64,000 nt of DNA from Alteromonas sp. a30. Lineage in GTDB: Bacteria; Pseudomonadota; Gammaproteobacteria; Enterobacterales; Alteromonadaceae. The notes below the pieces were generated by a model. It had not been told where the DNA came from. It saw nothing but the letters and a program-made list of their open reading frames with translations, and did no database searches. Position numbers and translations under genes: made by a program. Shown here piece by piece: positions 9,637-18,548 of this stretch (its first letter is position 1; every line of letters starts with the position of its first letter). The stretch covers positions 124,001 to 188,000 of the forward strand of contig NZ_JABEPE010000009.1 of NCBI RefSeq assembly GCF_026788005.1, read 5' to 3'.

Positions 9637-9907
9637 ACCGAATATGACCTTCGACAACCAAAATAAACTTAAGGGGTTAAAACGCTTAAAATTCGCGTTA
9701 GGCAACTCAATACGAGCGTTAACTTGGCTAGTGAGTCATGAGTCAGCTTTCAAGCAAGAAGTGTGGCTACTTATAACAACACTCGCATTATTGCCCTTTT
9801 TACCCTTTTCATTATATGAAAGCGTGGCGCTGATTATCGCCACGTTATTCGTCTTTCTTGGTGGGCTTGATGCCACGCAACAAGCTTCGCAATTTAGCGG
9901 GCTTTAA
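9629..9907 (+). pseudogene. dgkA: Truncated diacylglycerol kinase (dgkA remnant)
   Basis: 92 codons. Residues about 14-70 (GLKRLKFALGNSIRALTWLVSHESAFKQEVWLL, then a hydrophobic segment) match the N-terminal third of prokaryotic DgkA, including the conserved ESAFKQE. Where DgkA should continue with the catalytic VEILNSAIE segment, the frame instead reads FLGGLDATQQASQFSGL and stops; this stretch is antisense to the last codons of the hybrid kinase gene (its stop is at 9845-9847). The active-site Glu/Asn and two of three membrane helices are therefore missing. It is probably non-functional as a kinase, made by a rearrangement that joined the dgkA 5' part to the kinase 3' end. It overlaps the LtaS-like gene by 8 bases. 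Confidence 0.8.
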
Positions 9908-12900
9908 TGGTTTCGTCAGATAATGAATATTGTTATCAGCGGCTCTTTGAACAACCTCTTCTTGACGATTCGCCGTCACCAAAATAGCAGGAATGTTGTA
10001 TTCACATTGCTGACGTATGGTCAAGATAATATCAATGCCATTCTCATCATTAGCCAGTTGATAATCGACCAATAGCACGTTCGGCTGCTGACGATCAACC
10101 GCTTGCAAAGCATGGCTTTTGTTGGTCACACACTCAACCTTCATCCCCCATTTGCTTAGGAGGGTTTTCATTGCATTCAAATTTTGCTGCTCATCATCAA
10201 TACAAAGTACCTGTAAGCTATTTAAGCCCGAGGAAGAAGGCTCAGTTCCAACGCTTTTTTCCTGTTGTGCTTTCGCTCGCTCGAGCGACACCGTGAAACA
10301 ACTGCCCTGCCAAAGTTCAGAATGCACATGAATTTCAGCTTGAATTTGTTTAGATAAGCGGGACACCACACCAAGCCCCAAACCAACACCTTCTGCCTGA
10401 CTATTTTGCACCCGATAAAAATCATTAAAAATTTTCTTTTGTTCAACTTCAGGAATACCAACCCCTGTATCAATCACTTCAATAACCACTTTATTGGCAT
10501 CTTGATTATCTAAGCGCGTTTTTAATGTGACTGAACCAATGTTGGTATATTTAATCGCATTCGATAGCAAATTTCGGATAATACGATGCAAATACGTCGT
10601 ATCAGTTACCACCCAAAGATCGTCTATCACCGCAGATAACAACAACCCCTTTTTTAAAGCGACGACTTCGAATTCATCTATCAATGGCATAAGCAAAGCA
10701 CGTAAGGAAACGCTGGTCATAGTGGGTTGCATTTCGCCTTGTTCTAGGCGAGAAATATCGAGCAACATTGAGATCATTGTCTCGCTTGCATTAACGCTGT
10801 CGTCTATTTTCTCGAAAATTCCAGAAGCTTCAGAAGACAAGTTCATTTCTTTTAATGCGGATAAATACAGTTTAGCGGCGTTGAGCGGCTGCAAAACATC
10901 ATGACTTGCCAACGCGAGAAAACGTGTTTTGCTATTATTTGCTTCCTCTGCGGCACTGCGAGCAGCTAATAGTTGTTTTTCAACGGTACTACGCCGCTCA
11001 ATTTCCGAGCGCAACTCGGCATTAATCGCCTGTACTTCTTTTGACCTGTGTTGAATCCGTTTTTCAAGATCGATATTGGCTTCTTCCAAGGCTTTTTGCA
11101 GTTCAATATGCTCGGTAATATCATTAAAGCTAGTCACAAAGCCGCCACTTGGTAGCGGATTTCCCACCATTTCGATCACCCGACCATCACTGCGCTGACG
11201 TATAAACTTATGAGGTTGCGCCGCCCGTAAATGCTCAACACGTTTTTGCACCAGCATTTCCACTTCACCAACACCACATTCACCTCGAATTGCGTTGTAG
11301 CGCACTAATTCCTCTATGGGAGTACCATAACTTACCAACCCTTGTGGATAATCAAACATTTCCAAATAACGTTGATTCCATGCCACGAGATTAAGATCCC
11401 GATCGATAACACTAATCCCCTGCTCCATGCTTTCTAACGAGGCAAACAACGCCGACTGGTTAATTTGGATCGCACGAGCGGTTTCATCAAAGACTTGAAT
11501 CACTTGTTCAAAATTCAGTTGCTCACCACTTACCACTGAATTAATTAACAAATGTGCGCTAGACGCACCAATCACGCCTCCCAACGCTCGTTCACAAAAT
11601 TGAATAAAGTTACTCTGTGGCGAAACATGCCCTTCAATACGAATTTGATTTTTTTGTTCGAAGTCTTGAACTAGCTGACCACAACGCTCGATCCCCAAAA
11701 ACGTATTCATCACGGTGAGCAGATCGTCGTTAGTAACGTTACTCGCTGTTAACTTAAGAGGGTTAAGTTTTTGCTCATCGCTATCAACAAAAGCATAAGC
11801 TTGAATTTTGTCGGCCAGCCTTTGTGGCGCAAGAAGGGAAAAAACAATAAAGGCTCCAATATTGGAAAATAAACTAACAACCGCTGCGACACTTATCATT
11901 TCACTTTGTTGTTGTGGTAATAGGTTGTCGTTTAATAATGGCACAATTAGCCACCAAATCCAGACCGCTAATCCAGCTACCCATCCGGCATACACTCCTT
12001 GTGCATTAGCGCGTTTCCAATACAGCCCGCCAACAATCGCGGGTAATAGCTGAACAACGAGTGAGAAGGCTAACAGGCCAATGTGCGTTAATGTTGTTGT
12101 TGATGAAATTTGCCGATGATATAGCGAAGCTAAAATAAGCAATCCCGCTATCACTACGCGCCGTATCCAAAGTATTTTTTGAGTATGAATACCGGGTCGA
12201 GAGGATGTGGATGAGGCTGTTAAAATACGCGGCAAAATAACATCGTTTGTCACCATGGTGCTCAAGGTTAACGTCGCGACAATAATCATTGCGGTGGCAG
12301 CAGAAAAGCCGCCCAAAAAGACAATACCCGTGACAATAATCGAGTCACTTTCCAGTGCCAACCTTAATACATAAGTATCAGGAGATACATCTTGCCCACC
12401 AAAGACGATAACACCAAAAGACGCAATAATCGGAATTGTTAAAGCAATAATAAACAAATAAGTTGGGAACAACCATTGAGCCGTTTTCAAATGCTTGGGG
12501 TTTAAATTATCGACAATGGCAACGTGAAACTGCCGAGGAAGACAAATAATCGCCGCGCCCGCAATTAAGGTTTGCGCCCAAAATTCAATCGAATTAAAGC
12601 TAAAGCTATTAAAGAAGGCTGGCGAAATAACACTATAAGCAGACCCCGTTGCATGAGCATCTGGCGTGCCAGCCCAAAACAAATAACTCACCACCGCGAC
12701 TAAAAAAAGCGCTAACAATTTAACAATCGATTCAAACGCTATAGCCAGCATGAGCCCATGGCGATATTCCGTCACATCAGTACGCTGTGTTCCAAAGTAG
12801 ATACAAAATAAGCCAATAAAGAAGGTGGAAAACAGAATAATGTAGTCAGCTTGCTCCGTACCCGAGATGATCGTAAAGGTGATTCCAATGGCTTTCAGTT

Positions 12901-13297
12901 GCAGTGCGATATAGGGGATGGTAGCTAACAACGCAATTAACGTGACTAACAGCGCAACCGTTTGACGTTTACCATAACGAGACGAAATAAAATCAGCAAT
13001 CGTTGTGATATTTTGTTTTTTACTGACTTTTACCAGCTTACTTAAGAATCGCCGACCAAAAATATATACCAGTGCTGGCCCGAGCAATATAGGCAGATAA
13101 TTCCACTGATTACGTGTTGCCTCGCCTACAGCGCCGAGGAAAGTCCAAGCCGTACAATAAATGGCTAATGCCAAACCATAAACTGCGGGATGGGAGGTGA
13201 ATTTTCTGGCATTAGCACTATGCTTATCTCCCCAACGCCCCAGCCAAAACAGGGTAATGAGGTAAGCAAAGGCCAATAGGGTTAAGCCCAATGTCAT
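9845..13297 (-). CDS. crbS: Transporter-fused hybrid sensor histidine kinase, CrbS/MxtR-like
   Basis: 1150 residues. In order: an SLC5-type sodium/solute symporter domain of about 13 membrane helices (residues 1 to ~490), a STAC-like linker (~510-610), a PAS domain (~625-745, GISVIDRDLNLVAWNQRYLEMFDY), a coiled coil, a histidine kinase with the H box FLALASHDVLQPLNAAKLYL (H799), N box NLLSNAIKYTN, G box DTGVGIP, and a C-terminal receiver with D1078 in LLVDYQLA. This layout defines CrbS/MxtR kinases that control acetate use through CrbR/ErdR; the likely partner regulator gene lies behind acs. A copy of the 16-bp motif sits about 95 bases upstream, suggesting feedback. The 3' end overlaps the convergent dgkA remnant by about 60 bases. 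Confidence 0.9.
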   Translation of the reverse strand: MTLGLTLLAFAYLITLFWLGRWGDKHSANARKFTSHPAVYGLALAIYCTAWTFLGAVGEATRNQWNYLPILLGPALVYIFGRRFLSKLVKVSKKQNITTIADFISSRYGKRQTVALLVTLIALLATIPYIALQLKAIGITFTIISGTEQADYIILFSTFFIGLFCIYFGTQRTDVTEYRHGLMLAIAFESIVKLLALFLVAVVSYLFWAGTPDAHATGSAYSVISPAFFNSFSFNSIEFWAQTLIAGAAIICLPRQFHVAIVDNLNPKHLKTAQWLFPTYLFIIALTIPIIASFGVIVFGGQDVSPDTYVLRLALESDSIIVTGIVFLGGFSAATAMIIVATLTLSTMVTNDVILPRILTASSTSSRPGIHTQKILWIRRVVIAGLLILASLYHRQISSTTTLTHIGLLAFSLVVQLLPAIVGGLYWKRANAQGVYAGWVAGLAVWIWWLIVPLLNDNLLPQQQSEMISVAAVVSLFSNIGAFIVFSLLAPQRLADKIQAYAFVDSDEQKLNPLKLTASNVTNDDLLTVMNTFLGIERCGQLVQDFEQKNQIRIEGHVSPQSNFIQFCERALGGVIGASSAHLLINSVVSGEQLNFEQVIQVFDETARAIQINQSALFASLESMEQGISVIDRDLNLVAWNQRYLEMFDYPQGLVSYGTPIEELVRYNAIRGECGVGEVEMLVQKRVEHLRAAQPHKFIRQRSDGRVIEMVGNPLPSGGFVTSFNDITEHIELQKALEEANIDLEKRIQHRSKEVQAINAELRSEIERRSTVEKQLLAARSAAEEANNSKTRFLALASHDVLQPLNAAKLYLSALKEMNLSSEASGIFEKIDDSVNASETMISMLLDISRLEQGEMQPTMTSVSLRALLMPLIDEFEVVALKKGLLLSAVIDDLWVVTDTTYLHRIIRNLLSNAIKYTNIGSVTLKTRLDNQDANKVVIEVIDTGVGIPEVEQKKIFNDFYRVQNSQAEGVGLGLGVVSRLSKQIQAEIHVHSELWQGSCFTVSLERAKAQQEKSVGTEPSSSGLNSLQVLCIDDEQQNLNAMKTLLSKWGMKVECVTNKSHALQAVDRQQPNVLLVDYQLANDENGIDIILTIRQQCEYNIPAILVTANRQEEVVQRAADNNIHYLTKPLKPAKLRSLLRGIKPTKKDE

Positions 13298-13697
13298 TCG
13301 CTGTGCTCGATAAAAGAACGGTTTTTGATAGTGTTTTTCAACGACTTATAAAATGACTATATCACAGCAAATGCACTATTTTGATGCTTGAGACCAAAGT
13401 CCGATAACCTGAAACGAGAGAGCAAACCAATGACATAAAAAGCGTCACTGTCACTCTTTGCAAGATGGTAATATTTAATCTCAATAAACATGACCATCAA
13501 AAACAAGCAAGCCTTTAGCTACTTTTTTGTACTTTTTGCGCTCAATCAAGCTACAACTCTTCGCCAACAGACCCTTTCAAGAATAAAGGTGTTCGTAAAA
13601 ATAACATTCAGAAACATTCAATTTTAAATAGGTTGTTTTATTTACCCATTTTTTCATTTAGAATCCGCGCAAAAATTTACTTCATGAGAAACTTAAC
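13298..13697. other. Intergenic region between crbS-like kinase and pagL-like gene
   Basis: 400 bases without a supported gene, containing the divergent promoters. The only recognised element is the 16-bp motif at 13391-13406. A 46-codon frame from 13490 lacks a ribosome-binding site and shows no family resemblance. The stretch just before the pagL-like gene is A+T rich. Confidence 0.6.
13391..13406 (+). promoter_or_regulatory. Putative CrbR/ErdR box upstream of the kinase gene
   Basis: AGACCAAAGTCCGATA, identical to copies at 3946 and 14510. It is 94 bases upstream of the kinase start but oriented toward the pagL-like gene, which starts about 290 bases away. Which gene it controls cannot be decided from position alone. 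Confidence 0.65.
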
Positions 13698-14258
13698 ATG
13701 CTAAACCAAAGAAGTTTATCAAGCCTTTTTTCCATCATCTTTGTTACGTTGTTAGGCTTGATGTTTTCTAGCGCGTCTTCTGCCTCTCAACCCGCTATTG
13801 CAGTAGATTACTTAATTGGCGAAGGTAGTGTTGATGGTGTAAGACTGGGTTTTCGTCCCCATCATACAACATTAAATAATCTTCCCCTGCTTGGTGACGT
13901 CGATGTTTATTGGGAAGTGAGCCTCAATTATTGGAACGATGGGGACAGCGACGTTGATGATACCAATTACGCCATTGCTTTATCGCCTGTTTTTACGAAG
14001 CAATTTGCCACAGTATTTAACAACCCAATTCGCTGGGAAGCGGGTATCGGTGTATCGGTGCTGGAAGATTCAATGTTTGGTGGTGAAGACTTAGGCACAC
14101 ATTTTCAATTTGAAGACAGAATTGGCGTATCCATGGCATTCGGTGAAAAGCATGATCAATTGATTGCACTCCGCTATATGCATTACTCAAACGGTGGCTT
14201 GGATTCTATCAATCCCGGTATTGATTTCTTTAGCTTGGCATACTCGACGCACTTCTAA
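13698..14258 (+). CDS. PagL-like lipid A 3-O-deacylase (acyloxyacyl hydrolase)
   Basis: 186 residues with a signal peptide (hydrophobic core LFSIIFVTLLGLMF, cleavage probably near SSASSA-SQP) and an outer-membrane barrel ending in SLAYSTHF. The catalytic segment RYMHYSNGGLDSINPGIDF carries His162 and Ser164 of the PagL triad; the third position, Glu in Pseudomonas PagL, is Asp176 here. Enzymes of this family remove the 3-O-linked acyl chain of lipid A in the outer leaflet and so alter envelope properties. It lies alone between the kinase and symporter genes and is followed by a terminator. Confidence 0.85.
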   Translation: MLNQRSLSSLFSIIFVTLLGLMFSSASSASQPAIAVDYLIGEGSVDGVRLGFRPHHTTLNNLPLLGDVDVYWEVSLNYWNDGDSDVDDTNYAIALSPVFTKQFATVFNNPIRWEAGIGVSVLEDSMFGGEDLGTHFQFEDRIGVSMAFGEKHDQLIALRYMHYSNGGLDSINPGIDFFSLAYSTHF

Positions 14259-14314
14259 ATTTGCGTTAATTGTTAACCCGTCATTTTTTCTTGAGTGACG
14301 TCATTTCCACATCC

Positions 14315-14350
14315 AAAAGAGAATTGCCGTTTGAGGCCATTCTCTTTTTT
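14315..14350 (+). terminator. Rho-independent terminator after pagL-like gene
   Basis: Stem AAAAGAGAAT (14315-14324) with ATTCTCTTTT (14339-14348), inner GCC/GGC pairing, then a T-run. Confidence 0.8.
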
Positions 14351-14509
14351 CATATTTATGCATAGCGTTATCTTAACTTCAGACTATTCTTCCCTATATA
14401 TCGTTTAACCGCCGGTATTTTTATCCATGCAGAATAGTTAAACATCACCCTATTTTTCAAAAGCTTAGCGTTGACCATTAACGACTTGGTTACGCAATTT
14501 TTACATCTG

Positions 14510-14525
14510 AGACCAAAGTCCGATA
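14510..14525 (+). promoter_or_regulatory. Putative CrbR/ErdR box upstream of the symporter operon
   Basis: AGACCAAAGTCCGATA, identical to copies at 3946 and 13391, 71 bases upstream of the DUF4212 start and oriented toward it. Confidence 0.7.
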
Positions 14526-14596
14526 CTTTCATTGACAAACTGGGTTTAGAGTAAATATTGCAAATAGCCCAAATTATAATAAATGGAGGAACAGCA

Positions 14597-14863
14597 ATGG
14601 CTTTCCAGTCTGAAGAACAAAAAGCCGCCTACTGGCGTAGAAATATGGGCCTGCTGGGCAAGTTGCTCACGGTATGGTTCGTCGTCTCCTATGGATTCGG
14701 CATATTACTTGTCGATGTGCTAAATGAAATCCGCTTCTTTGGGTTTCAACTTGGATTTTGGTTTGCCCAACAAGGCGCAATCTATGTCTTCGTAATACTC
14801 ATTTTCATCTATGTGAAGAAAATGAATGATCTTGATAAAGAATTTGGTGTGGACGAGGAATAG
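14597..14863 (+). CDS. DUF4212 small membrane subunit of sodium:solute symporter
   Basis: 88 residues. Two hydrophobic segments (about 24-46 and 58-78) are linked by LNEIRFFGFQLGFWFAQQGA; the family is the small partner found next to VC_2705-type symporters, analogous to YjcH beside ActP. The start at 14597 is chosen because GGAGG lies 8 bases upstream and MAFQSEEQKAAYWRRN is the usual beginning; an in-frame upstream codon at 14558 would precede the Shine-Dalgarno. It is followed by the symporter gene after 9 bases, so the two are co-transcribed. Confidence 0.9.
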   Translation: MAFQSEEQKAAYWRRNMGLLGKLLTVWFVVSYGFGILLVDVLNEIRFFGFQLGFWFAQQGAIYVFVILIFIYVKKMNDLDKEFGVDEE

Positions 14864-14872
14864 GAGCGGATT

Positions 14873-16579
14873 ATGGGTATTCAAGGCATGACGTTTCTCA
14901 TTGTAGGCTTGACCTTCTTGCTCTACATGGGAATCGCTATCTGGGCCAGAGCAGGCTCAACAAAAGAATTCTACGTAGCAGGCGGTGGTGTACATCCTGT
15001 TATGAATGGCATGGCAACAGCCGCAGACTGGATGTCAGCCGCGTCTTTTATTTCCATGGCGGGGTTAATCTCGTTCATGGGTTACGATGGTTCGGTTTAT
15101 CTACTAGGTTGGACCGGTGGTTACGTACTTCTTGCGTTATGTTTAGCGCCTTACTTAAGAAAGTTCGGTAAATTCACGGTTCCCGACTTCATCGGTGATC
15201 GTTACTACTCTCAAACAGCGCGCACCGTTGCCGTTATTTGTGCATTGTTCGTTTCATTTACGTACATTGCCGGTCAAATGCGTGGTGTAGGCGTAGTATT
15301 CAGTCGCTTCTTAGAAGTCGATATTACAATGGGCGTTATTATTGGTATCGCAATTGTATTCTTCTACTCCGTTTTAGGTGGAATGAAAGGCATCACCTAT
15401 ACGCAAGTAGCACAATACTGTGTGATGATTTTCGCTTATCTTGTGCCTGCCATCTTTATCTCAATCATTATGACAGGTCACGTTTTCCCTCAACTGGGCT
15501 TCGGTGCAACCATGACCGATGGATCGGGGACCTTCCTGCTCGATAAGCTCGATGGACTCTCCACCGAACTCGGGTTTACCGAATACACCGACGGGAGCAA
15601 GAGTACAATTGATGTATTCTTCATCACCGCCGCATTGATGGTAGGCACCGCTGGTTTACCACACGTTATCGTGCGTTTCTTCACTGTACCGAAAGTGCGC
15701 GATGCACGTAAGAGTGCGGGTTGGGCATTATTGTTCATTGCCTTGGTTTACACCACTGCACCTGCCATTTCAGCCTTCTCTCGCGTGAATATGATTGAAA
15801 CCATTAACGGTCAGGATCAAAGCGGTACACCTTATGCTGAAGCCCCATCTTGGATTAAAAATTGGGAACAAACAGGCTTAATTGGTTGGGAAGACAAAAA
15901 CGGCGATGGCAAAATGTTCTACTCTGGTGACGAGCGCAACGAAATGAAAGTTGACCGCGACATCATGGTACTTGCCAACCCTGAAATTGCTGACCTCCCT
16001 ATTTGGGTCATTGCACTCGTTGCAGCAGGGGGCGTAGCCGCAGCACTATCTACATCCGCAGGTTTGCTGCTGGTTATCTCAACGTCAGTCTCCCATGACC
16101 TCTTAAAACGAAACTTAATGCCACACATTTCCGACAAACAGGAACTGCTATATGCGCGAATTGCCGCCGCTACCGCCCTATGTATTGCGGGATACCTTGG
16201 TGTTAATCCACCCGGATTCGTAGCGCAGGTGGTCGCCTTCGCCTTCGGCCTCGCCGCATCGTCCTTCTTCCCTGCTATTATCTTGGGTATCTTCCATAAG
16301 AGAATGAGCAGCAAGCCGGCGGTGTTAGGCATGATTTCAGGCATTGTGTTCACTGCAACCTACATTATTTACTTCAAATTTGTAAACCCCGCAGCGAACA
16401 AGCCTGAAAACTGGTTCTTCGGAATTTCACCAGAAGGTATTGGTACGCTAGGCATGATTGTTAACTTTCTCGTTGCCTTCGTAACATACAAAATTATGGG
16501 TGAAGCACCACAAGAAATTCAGGATATGGTTGAAAGCATCCGTTATCCGAAAGGTGCTGGTGAAGCGCACGATCACTAA
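14873..16579 (+). CDS. Sodium:solute symporter, VC_2705 type (probable acetate/monocarboxylate uptake)
   Basis: 568 residues, about 13 membrane helices, solute:sodium symporter (SLC5) family. Typical segments are EFYVAGGGVHPVMNGMATAADWMSAASFI near the N-terminus, FTVPDFIGDRYYS, and GGVAAALSTSAGLLLVISTSVSHDL. A periplasmic/cytosolic insertion near residues 300-370 contains the acidic DKNGDGKMF, which resembles a Ca-binding loop. Substrate is not encoded by any motif I can read; acetate or another short carboxylate is inferred from the shared regulatory motif with acs and from the DUF4212 partner. A good Shine-Dalgarno (AGGAG) precedes ATG at 14873, and a terminator follows. Confidence 0.88.
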   Translation: MGIQGMTFLIVGLTFLLYMGIAIWARAGSTKEFYVAGGGVHPVMNGMATAADWMSAASFISMAGLISFMGYDGSVYLLGWTGGYVLLALCLAPYLRKFGKFTVPDFIGDRYYSQTARTVAVICALFVSFTYIAGQMRGVGVVFSRFLEVDITMGVIIGIAIVFFYSVLGGMKGITYTQVAQYCVMIFAYLVPAIFISIIMTGHVFPQLGFGATMTDGSGTFLLDKLDGLSTELGFTEYTDGSKSTIDVFFITAALMVGTAGLPHVIVRFFTVPKVRDARKSAGWALLFIALVYTTAPAISAFSRVNMIETINGQDQSGTPYAEAPSWIKNWEQTGLIGWEDKNGDGKMFYSGDERNEMKVDRDIMVLANPEIADLPIWVIALVAAGGVAAALSTSAGLLLVISTSVSHDLLKRNLMPHISDKQELLYARIAAATALCIAGYLGVNPPGFVAQVVAFAFGLAASSFFPAIILGIFHKRMSSKPAVLGMISGIVFTATYIIYFKFVNPAANKPENWFFGISPEGIGTLGMIVNFLVAFVTYKIMGEAPQEIQDMVESIRYPKGAGEAHDH

Positions 16580-16612
16580 TCGCTAATTGAGTAAGATCAA
16601 TTAAAACGTCAT

Positions 16613-16653
16613 AAAGCAATGGTTACCTCCGGTGGCCATTGCTTTTGTTTTTT
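16613..16653 (+). terminator. Rho-independent terminator after the symporter operon
   Basis: Stem AAAGCAATGG (16613-16622) and CCATTGCTTT (16636-16645) followed by TTTTGTTTTTT. It rules out an in-frame start at 16632 for the next gene, which would begin within this hairpin. Confidence 0.82.
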
Positions 16654-16706
16654 ATCCGTTCAATGCTTTGAAGTTAGAAGCTCCAACCTTTGAAGATGAG
16701 TCTACG

Positions 16707-18548
16707 ATGGATATACCTGATCAAGTTCTACAATTCTTTGAAAGTCACGCACCGTTCGACAATTTACCCAAAGAAGATTTAACGAAACTGATTACCGCTT
16801 CCACATTGAATTATGTCACCAGTGAAAATATTGAAGCTCAATTACCCAACGAAAAGTCACATATCTTCTTCATTCAAGGGGGGCATTACAGCGTTCAGGA
16901 AAAAGGGGTCACACGACAGTTAGGGGAAGGGGATTTTTTTGGTTTACCGCTCATTCAAGACCCTGAATATCAAGGTATTTTTATTGCTATTGAAGAGCCG
17001 GGGTTGGTGTATAGCCTACCAATTGGCATTATAAAAAAACTTATTGCGGAGCACTCTGCCCTCGGTAAGTTTTTTGAAAATTATAGCAATAAAGGCGCAA
17101 GCTCACCGCTAGATGAATCTGCCAATATCTGGCTTTATCAAAAAATAGCGACCCAACTGAAACGCAAGCCCATTACCACAGAAAGCCATACAAGTATTGA
17201 AGACTGCGCGAAAATCATGGCGAAAGAACACATTTCCTCACTACTGATTACCGAAGACCAATATTTAATCGGCATATTAACCGACAAAGATATTCGTAGC
17301 CGTGTGGTTGCCGAAGGAGTATCACCTCAAATTGCAGTATCAGAGGTCATGACCCATGACCCCACAGTCACCAGAGGCAACGCGAACATGCTAGATGCGC
17401 TTAGCATCATGACACAACACAATATTCAGCATTTGCCGGTAGTTGAGCCTTGCTCAAACTCCGGGAAAAACAACATTCTTGGCATGATTAGCGCTTCAGA
17501 TATTCTGCGAGCACAACGCAGTAATATCTTGCTGGTTATTGACGACATCGCTAAGGCAAACAACCTTTACGAATTAATTAACGCTTCATGGCAAATTCCC
17601 CATTATTTTAAAACCTATGCCAGCCGGTTTAGTGATTTTGACATTGCTGGCAAGGTATTATCTCAAGCCACCGACACCATGACGCGCAAACTGATTAGCT
17701 TCTTTACCTCGCAGCATGGCCCTTTGCCTATGAGTTATTGCTGGCTGGTTTATGGCTCACAAGCTCGAGGCGATCAAAACTTAGGTTCTGACCAAGACAA
17801 TGCGCTGCTTTTAGAGCGAGAGCCCAATGAGGAAGAAGCCAAATACTTGGCCGACTTTGCAGATTACGTGTGTAAAGGGTTGGCAAAATGCGGTATCAAA
17901 CTCTGTGGTGGCAATATTATGGCATCCAACCCTGAGCTGCGTTTATCTTTCGAAGAAGCGTTAGAACAAACACGAAACCGCTGCACTAACCCGAGCGAAG
18001 ACGCCATTATGCGTTTTAATATTTTTCTAGACGTTCGCTGCGTAGCAGGCAACTTATCTTTATTTGAGAAATACTTACAAGCGCGTACCAAAATTTTACG
18101 CAATTCCATGTTCTTAGCTTCGCTTGCTCGTTTTGCTAACGATGTTGATGTGCCACTTTCGCTGTTCCGACAATTTGTTTACGACAAAAACGCCCCAATC
18201 AAAGACTGTATTAACATCAAAGAAAAGGCGGTTGCCATTTTAAATGACATCGTTCGCATTTATGCGCTCGCCGACGGAGTCACGGTTCCATCAATAGTTG
18301 AGCGACTTGACGCTTTATCTGAAAATGCCGGGCTAAGCCATCACGATAGACGCAACCTAAAAGACGCGTGGTTGTTTTTAACGCGCTTGCGCTGGCGTCA
18401 TCAATTAACGCAAAACGCAACGGATAATTTGGTATCGATGAAAGAGCTTTCTCCTATTGAGCGTTATCAACTCAAAACCGCCTTCCAGCAAATTCGGCAA
18501 GCACAACAAGGTTTGGTTATGAAATTTAGCGGCGGAATGGCAAGTTGA
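16707..18548 (+). CDS. cNMP-binding / CBS / DUF294 nucleotidyltransferase-like protein
   Basis: 613 residues from ATG at 16707 (MDIPDQVLQFFESHAPFDNLP). Order: cyclic-nucleotide-binding-like domain (~15-125), a pair of CBS domains (~145-280; KEHISSLLITEDQYLIGILTDKDIRSRV and NIQHLPVVE), a DUF294 nucleotidyltransferase domain with YGSQARGDQNLGSDQDNALL (GS near residue 350, then D-x-D) and a C-terminal DUF294_C helical domain (~460-605). Such proteins are thought to sense adenylates and resemble the N-terminus of GlnD uridylyltransferases; the target is not known. The gene is regularly found with VC_2705 symporters and the exonuclease that follows with a 4-base overlap, which implies linked function. 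Confidence 0.85.
   Translation: MDIPDQVLQFFESHAPFDNLPKEDLTKLITASTLNYVTSENIEAQLPNEKSHIFFIQGGHYSVQEKGVTRQLGEGDFFGLPLIQDPEYQGIFIAIEEPGLVYSLPIGIIKKLIAEHSALGKFFENYSNKGASSPLDESANIWLYQKIATQLKRKPITTESHTSIEDCAKIMAKEHISSLLITEDQYLIGILTDKDIRSRVVAEGVSPQIAVSEVMTHDPTVTRGNANMLDALSIMTQHNIQHLPVVEPCSNSGKNNILGMISASDILRAQRSNILLVIDDIAKANNLYELINASWQIPHYFKTYASRFSDFDIAGKVLSQATDTMTRKLISFFTSQHGPLPMSYCWLVYGSQARGDQNLGSDQDNALLLEREPNEEEAKYLADFADYVCKGLAKCGIKLCGGNIMASNPELRLSFEEALEQTRNRCTNPSEDAIMRFNIFLDVRCVAGNLSLFEKYLQARTKILRNSMFLASLARFANDVDVPLSLFRQFVYDKNAPIKDCINIKEKAVAILNDIVRIYALADGVTVPSIVERLDALSENAGLSHHDRRNLKDAWLFLTRLRWRHQLTQNATDNLVSMKELSPIERYQLKTAFQQIRQAQQGLVMKFSGGMAS

Larger units (their letters stand above)
14259..14596. 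other. Intergenic region between pagL-like and DUF4212 genes
   Basis: 338 bases without a gene. It contains the pagL terminator (14315-14350), the 16-bp motif (14510-14525) and the leader of the symporter operon. TTGACA at 14533-14538 could be a -35 box, but the matching -10 is poor, as expected for an activated promoter. Confidence 0.55.

Noticed and set aside
13490-13630. A 46-codon frame starting MTIKNKQAFSYFF between the kinase and pagL-like genes
   Set aside because: No ribosome-binding site, A+T-rich low-information sequence, and no family resemblance.
16632-16706. A longer N-terminus for the DUF294 protein
   Set aside because: This start lies within the terminator hairpin of the symporter operon; the ATG at 16707 gives the conserved N-terminus.
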